From NCBI RefSeq assembly GCF_000004825.1, contig NW_008805090.1, positions 744,001 to 808,000 on the forward strand: 64,000 nucleotides of DNA, read 5' to 3'. This DNA is from Heterostelium album PN500. Taxonomy: Eukaryota; Evosea; Eumycetozoa; Acytosteliales; Acytosteliaceae. The notes below the pieces were generated by a model, which was not told the origin of the DNA, did no database searches, and saw nothing but the letters and a program-made list of their open reading frames with translations. Each line of letters starts with the position of its first letter. The first letter of the stretch is position 1. A program made the translations under genes and the position numbers. Below, piece by piece: positions 60,082 through 64,000 of the stretch.

Positions 60082-60511
60082 ACCAACTATAAAGAACAAC
60101 AATAACAATGATAACGATAATATAAAGTATAAGAAAAACAACAACAATAACACTAAATCAATAGGAAATCAAAATACCTATCAATTTAGAATTCCAGTTA
60201 ATCAAAATAAAATAGATTACAATATTAATAACAACAATATAAACAAAATTGATTACATTCATAATAATAAATATTATATTCAAAACTACAAAATAAAAAT
60301 CATTGACAGATCAAAACCAAACCAAAACACCTTCCAATTTAGAAGACCAACTAATTGGAAAGAGAACAACGACAACAAAATCATCAAAATCAACACCAAC
60401 ATTGACAACACTGCCAATTACATTTTAAACATTATTAACAATATCAAAAACAAACCAAAACCAAATAATAATACCTATCAATTCAGAATTCCCAGTAATA
60501 AAAGTAAATAA
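59444..60511 (+). CDS. Poly-glutamine protein with duplicated N-terminal module
   Basis: Single exon, 355 residues. The N-terminal region has two copies of a ~45-residue helical module: ITSYSWELVGVYFKKKAELD followed by DEEDRMSFFYYFIHEFTRVK, and ITSLSLDLVTVYNQKKLEIK followed by DESDRNLFLLYFSKERSRIA. A ~90-residue run that is almost entirely Gln (mixed CAA/CAG) follows, then an Asn/Lys-rich part. The C-terminus has three similar motifs, NTYQFRIP, NTFQFRRP and NTYQFRIP, spaced ~50 residues. I do not recognise the family. No signal peptide or membrane segment. The ATG at 59444 follows a T/A-rich leader and fits dictyostelid start context. Confidence 0.7.
59842..60082. repeat. (CAA/CAG)n tract
   Basis: About 80 glutamine codons with few interruptions (His, Leu, Glu) inside the poly-Q gene. 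CAA and CAG alternate irregularly, so it is an imperfect, partly stabilised tract. Confidence 0.9.
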
Positions 60512-60536
60512 TAATTATAATAACAGGATGGAGTGG

Positions 60537-61110
60537 TGATCTGGATTCTAGGTTCTGGGTTTGGTGGTACTGGTCGATGCATGGGTGGCAGGGTGGGCAC
60601 GATCGAAGGATATTTGTTATGGTAATATGTTATTTATTTATTTATTTATTTATTTATTATTTTTTATTATTTATTTATTTACAATGTAGTTTATTTATTA
60701 ATATCATATTTGTATATTTTATATAAAATAGTAGATCAATTTTAAAAGAGTCTGGTTTCTTGACTATATGGTGGTGGTACTGGTCGTTGCATGGGTGGCA
60801 GGGTGGGCACGGCCGAAGGATCGTTGAAAAGGTAATATGTTATTATTAATTTATTTATTTATTTACAATGTTGTTTATTTATTAATATTTTATTGGTATA
60901 TTATATTTAATAAGAAGATCAATGTTAAAAGAGTCTGGTTCTTTGGTCATGGTCTTGGCTATATGGTGGTACTGGTCGATGCATGGGTGGCAGGGTGGGC
61001 ACGGCCGAAGGATCTTTGAAAAGGTAATATATTATTATAAATTTATTTTTATTATTTATTTATAATGTTGTTTATTTATTAATATCATATCTGTTTTCTA
61101 TATTTAAATA
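60537..61110. repeat. Three tandem copies of a ~200-bp unit with GC-rich core
   Basis: Units begin near 60565, 60770 and 60963. Each has a GC-rich core of ~50 bases (GGTGGTACTGGTCG, TGCATGGGTGGCAGGG, TGGGCAC, GAAGGAT) then GGTAATAT. An AT-rich part follows with TTTACAATG(T)TGTTTATTT and TTAATAT(C/T), and units 1 and 2 end in AAAAGAGTCTGGTT. Core differences are few. One frame of the core reads GGTGRCMGGRVGT(I/A)EG in all units with a silent CGA/CGT change, but no start codon or long frame supports a protein. The core may be a small RNA or a decayed exon. Confidence 0.75.
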
Positions 61111-61436
61111 ATATAAAGTAAAATTCAGGTTAACGAAGCTCTAGGTTTTTTTTGTAGGTCTATTAAATAATTTAGGAACGAATACAAATATGATTGAAAT
61201 TAAATATAAATGGATAAATATAATTATAAATTAATTTTATAAATATATTAGTTTTATTTATATTTAATTTTAATTATTCTTGTATTCGATATTTTATTTA
61301 TTTATTTATTATTTGTTTATATCTTTAATTAATACTAACAACTGACTACATTATTTTTATTATTCTATTTTCCAATATTATAATCAAGCTATTCCAAGTG
61401 ATCCATTTCAATGGGTTCGTCCTTTTTTTTTTCTTT
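61111..61436. other. AT-rich spacer
   Basis: About 330 bases, nearly all A/T with TATTTATTTA runs; nothing recognised. It ends in a CTTTTTTTTTTCTTTCCAG tract that looks like a splice acceptor or the border of the following GC-rich island. Confidence 0.5.
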
Positions 61437-62036
61437 CCAGGGTCTGGGATAACTGGGTGTCATTGCTTGTGATCCTTGCCTCTCTTATCAAGCGTGACGG
61501 CATGTCTCGATCAGTGAACCCACTGATGAGAGCCTAGTTATTAGAGAAACCTGGCGACCTGTACACCCGACCCGCCAGTTGGGGAGATTGTTGTGAGCGG
61601 TTGCCTGTGGACGGACGAAGCTGGGATGAGCGCACTTGCTTGCAGGTGGTCTTGCACATGGTAACCTCTGTGTTGATCTACAGGATGCATGGCACTGGGT
61701 CAAGGGTAGGGAAACCTCCAACACATGTTACGGCTTCATATAGTCTGAAAGCAGGTGATACATACGCTGCTAGTCTGTCGCATCTTCGGGTTTGGCGACA
61801 CAGAGCAGATGGAGGCGACATTCTCTGTACAGAAGGCAACTCCACAGCTATCACTTTCTTTGTTGCCTCTTCGAAGTTGTTTTATTTGCTTCGGCTTCTA
61901 ACTCCGCTGTCGATTAGGAACAACAACAATTAAAGATGCTGCCGATGGTTTGTGGCAATAAATCCATCGGGGTCTCTAGGTGCCAGTAGACTCCACCTCC
62001 ACGTGGTTGGCACCGGAAACTCATGGATCGATAAGA
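61437..62036. other. GC-rich island of unknown nature
   Basis: About 600 bases with roughly half G+C, abrupt borders and no A/T homopolymers, unlike any other non-coding DNA in the window. The longest frame (61601-61933, plus) gives ~110 residues without a known domain. Short hairpins occur (CTGGCG/CGCCAG at ~61550-61580; CCACGTGG at ~62000). I do not see rRNA, SRP, RNase P/MRP or tRNA signatures. It could be the 5' part of a transposable element of different base composition, a structured RNA gene, or foreign DNA. Confidence 0.5.
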
Positions 62037-62111
62037 TTTAAAATTTTTTTTTTTTTTTTATATAGTAAAATATGTTTAAAATTAAAAAATATTTTCTTAT
62101 CGATCCATGAG
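62020..62111. repeat. 17-bp perfect inverted repeat
   Basis: CTCATGGATCGATAAGA at 62020-62036 and its exact complement TCTTATCGATCCATGAG at 62095-62111, separated by 58 bases of A/T that can partly pair too (TTTAAAATTTT with AAAATTAAAAAATATTTT). It closes the GC-rich island and may be an element terminus or a strong hairpin. Confidence 0.85.
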
Positions 62112-62543
62112 GCTGAGAGAGTCTAAATTTTAATCTTTGCAGCTTTCGATCGATCGATGTTAACTTTGATCTTGGATCACCCACACTTCACCCACCACAC
62201 TCAGACTCACACCCACACTCACCACACAACTCAAAATTTTTTTTTCACTTTTTTTTTTTCACTTTTTTTTTTTTTTCACCTTTTTTTTTTTTTTGCCACC
62301 AAAGTCAAACAACACATAATTAATTATTTAATTAAAGTAATTCAAGCAACAATCAATCTATTTATTCATATTTATATATATTTTTAATTAACACTATTTA
62401 GATATAATAAGGTAAGTTTAATATCATTTATGAAACATAATAATAATAATCATCATTATTTATAAAAACTGTAACTTATTAGTTAGCATTAACACATTTA
62501 TACATTTTTATATATTTAATATCTATTTATGATTTTATTATAG
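62112..62543. other. CA/T-rich spacer
   Basis: Includes a pyrimidine/CA-rich strand (CACCCACACTTCACCCACC, 62180-62230) followed by four T runs separated by CAC, and then AT-rich DNA. A GTAAGT at 62412 could be an orphan donor of the lost first exon of the proteasome pseudogene. No gene. Confidence 0.5.
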
Positions 62544-63201
62544 GCTCTTGTTGAGTGTCAATCATATAGATTATCATTGGATGATGTACCATCTGTAGAA
62601 TATCTCTAAATATATCGCTGGAATTCAACAAGTAAATATACTTTGAACAAAACAAAAAGATTATAGCGATCGAGTCAAATATTGATACTAATTTAATGAA
62701 TTTTAAACAATTGTTATAGAGATACACAAAGTGGTGGTGTTAGACCATTCGGTATTTCTACATTTGTCGGTTTCGATTCAGACGGTACACCAAAACTTTT
62801 TCAAACAGATCCACCCGGTTCATTGAAGGAACAGGCAGCCGCCATCGGACGTAACTCAAAGACTGTCAGTGAATTTTTAGAGAAGAACTTTACAGATGAG
62901 AGTGATACTGCTTCAATTAAATTGGCTGTTAGAGCATTGCTTGAGGTAATAATATATTATTCATTTATTACTATAAATATAGTAAACAACTATGACTAAC
63001 TATTATTATTATTAATACTATTGTGATATTAACAAATAAATAGGTTGTAGAATCAGGAAATAAGAATATTGAAATTGCTATCAATAAATGAAATGAACCA
63101 ATTAAATTGTTCAAGGAATCCGAAGCGAATAGTTGGTAGATGAAGTCGAAAAGGAGAAGGATGAAGAGAAGGAAGCTGCTGTAACCCCTCCAAAGAAATA
63201 A
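62544..63201 (+). pseudogene. Broken, 5'-truncated proteasome subunit alpha-7 (PSMA7) gene
   Basis: Three former exons, 62544-62631, 62720-62945 and 63044-63201, still have GT-AG borders. They read ALVECQSYRLSLDDVPSVEY, KYIAGIQQ, then [40 protein letters not shown] with [12 protein letters not shown] and VRALLEV, then VESGNKNIEIAINK and NEPIKLF, ending LVDEVEKEKDEEKEAAVTPP. These match the C-terminal half of PSMA7, an alpha-ring subunit of the 20S core. Lesions: no N-terminal half (including the alpha-ring gate), a frameshift with stop at ~62606, a one-base loss at ~62727, an in-frame TGA at ~63091 and a frameshift at ~63137. Retained introns show a duplicated rather than retroposed copy. Confidence 0.88.
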
Positions 63202-63480
63202 ATGAGAAGATTAACATAAATTAGTTAACATTGTCAATCAATCAATCAACCAACCAATATATAACAAACATGTAGCTAATAATAATAATAATAACAACAT
63301 TGTTTTCTTCACCTACTTCTACTTTTATTAATAATAATACTACTTATTTCCTTGATGATAACATAATACACCCCACACTCTTTATAAATTAAAACTTAAA
63401 ACAACAATATCAATCAATCAAATTTTAAATAAAAAGTTGATATCTTTCAAATTCTTTATAATTATTTCTTTTATTAACAG
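63202..63480. other. Spacer between pseudogene and minisatellite
   Basis: AT-rich with AATCAATCAATC and AATAATAAT runs; looks like the old 3' flank of the proteasome gene copy, with AATAAA signals near 63430. No gene. Confidence 0.5.
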
Positions 63481-64000
63481 AGTTGATTCCACTTAGTTGC
63501 TGAGTTACCGGATTGAGTTAGTTACCGGACTGAGTAAGTTGACTTAGTTAACTCAGTTACTGGACTGAGTTAATGACTTAGTTGACTCAGTTACCGGACT
63601 CAGTTACCAGATCGAGTTAGTTACCGGACTGAGTTACCGAACTCAGTTACCGGACTGAGTTACCGGATTGAGTTAGTTACCGGACTGAGTTACCTGACTG
63701 AGTTACCTGACTGAGTTACCTGACTGAGTTACCTGACTGAGTTACCTGACTGAGTTACCGGATTGAGTTAGTTACCGGACTGAGTTACCTGACTGAGTTA
63801 CCTGAGTTACCTGACTGAGTTACCGGACTGAGTTAGCTGACTCAGTTACCTGACTGAGTTACCGGACTGAGTTACCTGACTGAGTTACCTGAGTTACCCT
63901 GACCGAGTTACCTGATTCAGTTACCTGACTCAGTTACTTGACTCAGTTGATGTCTTAGTTGACTCAGTTACCGACTGAGATATGAGTTACCGGACTTAGT
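63481..64000. repeat. 13-bp minisatellite running off the window end
   Basis: Tandem units of TGAGTTACCTGAC or TGAGTTACCGGAC, about 35-40 in view, with variants GAGTTAG, GATTGAGTTAG and CTCAGTTAC. Because ACTGAGT and ACTCAGT are reverse complements, units of both polarities are mixed, especially at 63530-63600 and 63830-63970. The array starts ~280 bases after the PSMA7 pseudogene and is open at 64000. GC content is near 50%. Confidence 0.9.

Noticed and set aside
59820-60153. Minus-strand poly-Cys and poly-Val/Ala frames
   Set aside because: Antisense of the CAA/CAG tract; no independent evidence.
61525-61585. Hammerhead-ribozyme-like core: CTGATGAG ... GAAAC followed by CTGGCG/CGCCAG stem in the GC-rich island
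   Set aside because: The stretch between the two core boxes cannot form a proper stem II and the base next to GAAA does not pair; stem I is also mismatched at the junction. Only a covariance search could revive it.
61601-61933. 110-residue frame in the GC-rich island as a protein gene
   Set aside because: No known domain, alternative start codon, and the other frames are similarly open because of high GC; not enough to call a CDS.

Overview
The window is nuclear DNA of a dictyostelid social amoeba. It is very AT-rich outside exons, with long homopolymer A/T runs. Its compact genes carry short AT-rich GT-AG introns of roughly 50-170 bp. Asparagine, glutamine, serine and histidine runs are frequent, and one gene matches the dictyostelid gene lrrA from end to end. 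Many residues of that protein differ from the D. discoideum version I remember, so a related dictyostelid species is more likely than D. discoideum itself.

Left part (1-15.6 kb): the C-terminal end of the GATOR2 subunit WDR24; the U3 processome protein MPP10 (six exons); an adenylate kinase with a long Asn-rich leader (minus strand); a PP2C-like protein of the CG9801 type; the 60S assembly factor RPF2; and an F-box/leucine-rich protein. At 15.9-16.7 kb lies a small repeat island: a tRNA-Thr-like gene with an intron, a broken methylthioribose-1-phosphate isomerase fragment, and two A-tailed repeats. Then follow a coiled-coil protein (minus), lrrA, an LMBR1-family membrane protein and two small secreted proteins (minus).

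Middle (28-48.8 kb): a 722-residue protein with a nucleotidyltransferase-like signature; a calponin-homology protein (minus); an O-methyltransferase; a His-rich small protein (minus); an LSM14/Scd6 mRNP protein (minus); Mediator subunit MED12 (eight exons, 1882 aa); and a PH-domain protein. At 49.1-50.6 kb a second repeat island holds a tRNA-Ser(UGA) gene flanked by the same two A-tailed repeats seen at 16 kb, in the same order and orientation relative to the tRNA, followed by the remains of an unidentified gene.

Right part (50.7-64 kb): a large ComC-like EGF adhesion/signalling receptor (minus), then a gene-poor, repeat-rich tract. This tract holds a 22-bp minisatellite of about 1 kb, a poly-Q protein, a triplicated ~200-bp unit with a GC-rich core, a ~600-bp GC-rich island ending in an inverted repeat, a broken 5'-truncated copy of proteasome subunit alpha-7, and a 13-bp minisatellite running off the window end.

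Most genes are unrelated housekeeping or regulatory loci (nutrient signalling, ribosome biogenesis, transcription, mRNP control, development), so there is no operon-like system. The most interesting structure is the pair of tRNA loci bracketed by matching A-tailed repeats, together with the repeat-dense right end. All exon boundaries were read by eye from splice consensus and frame continuity.
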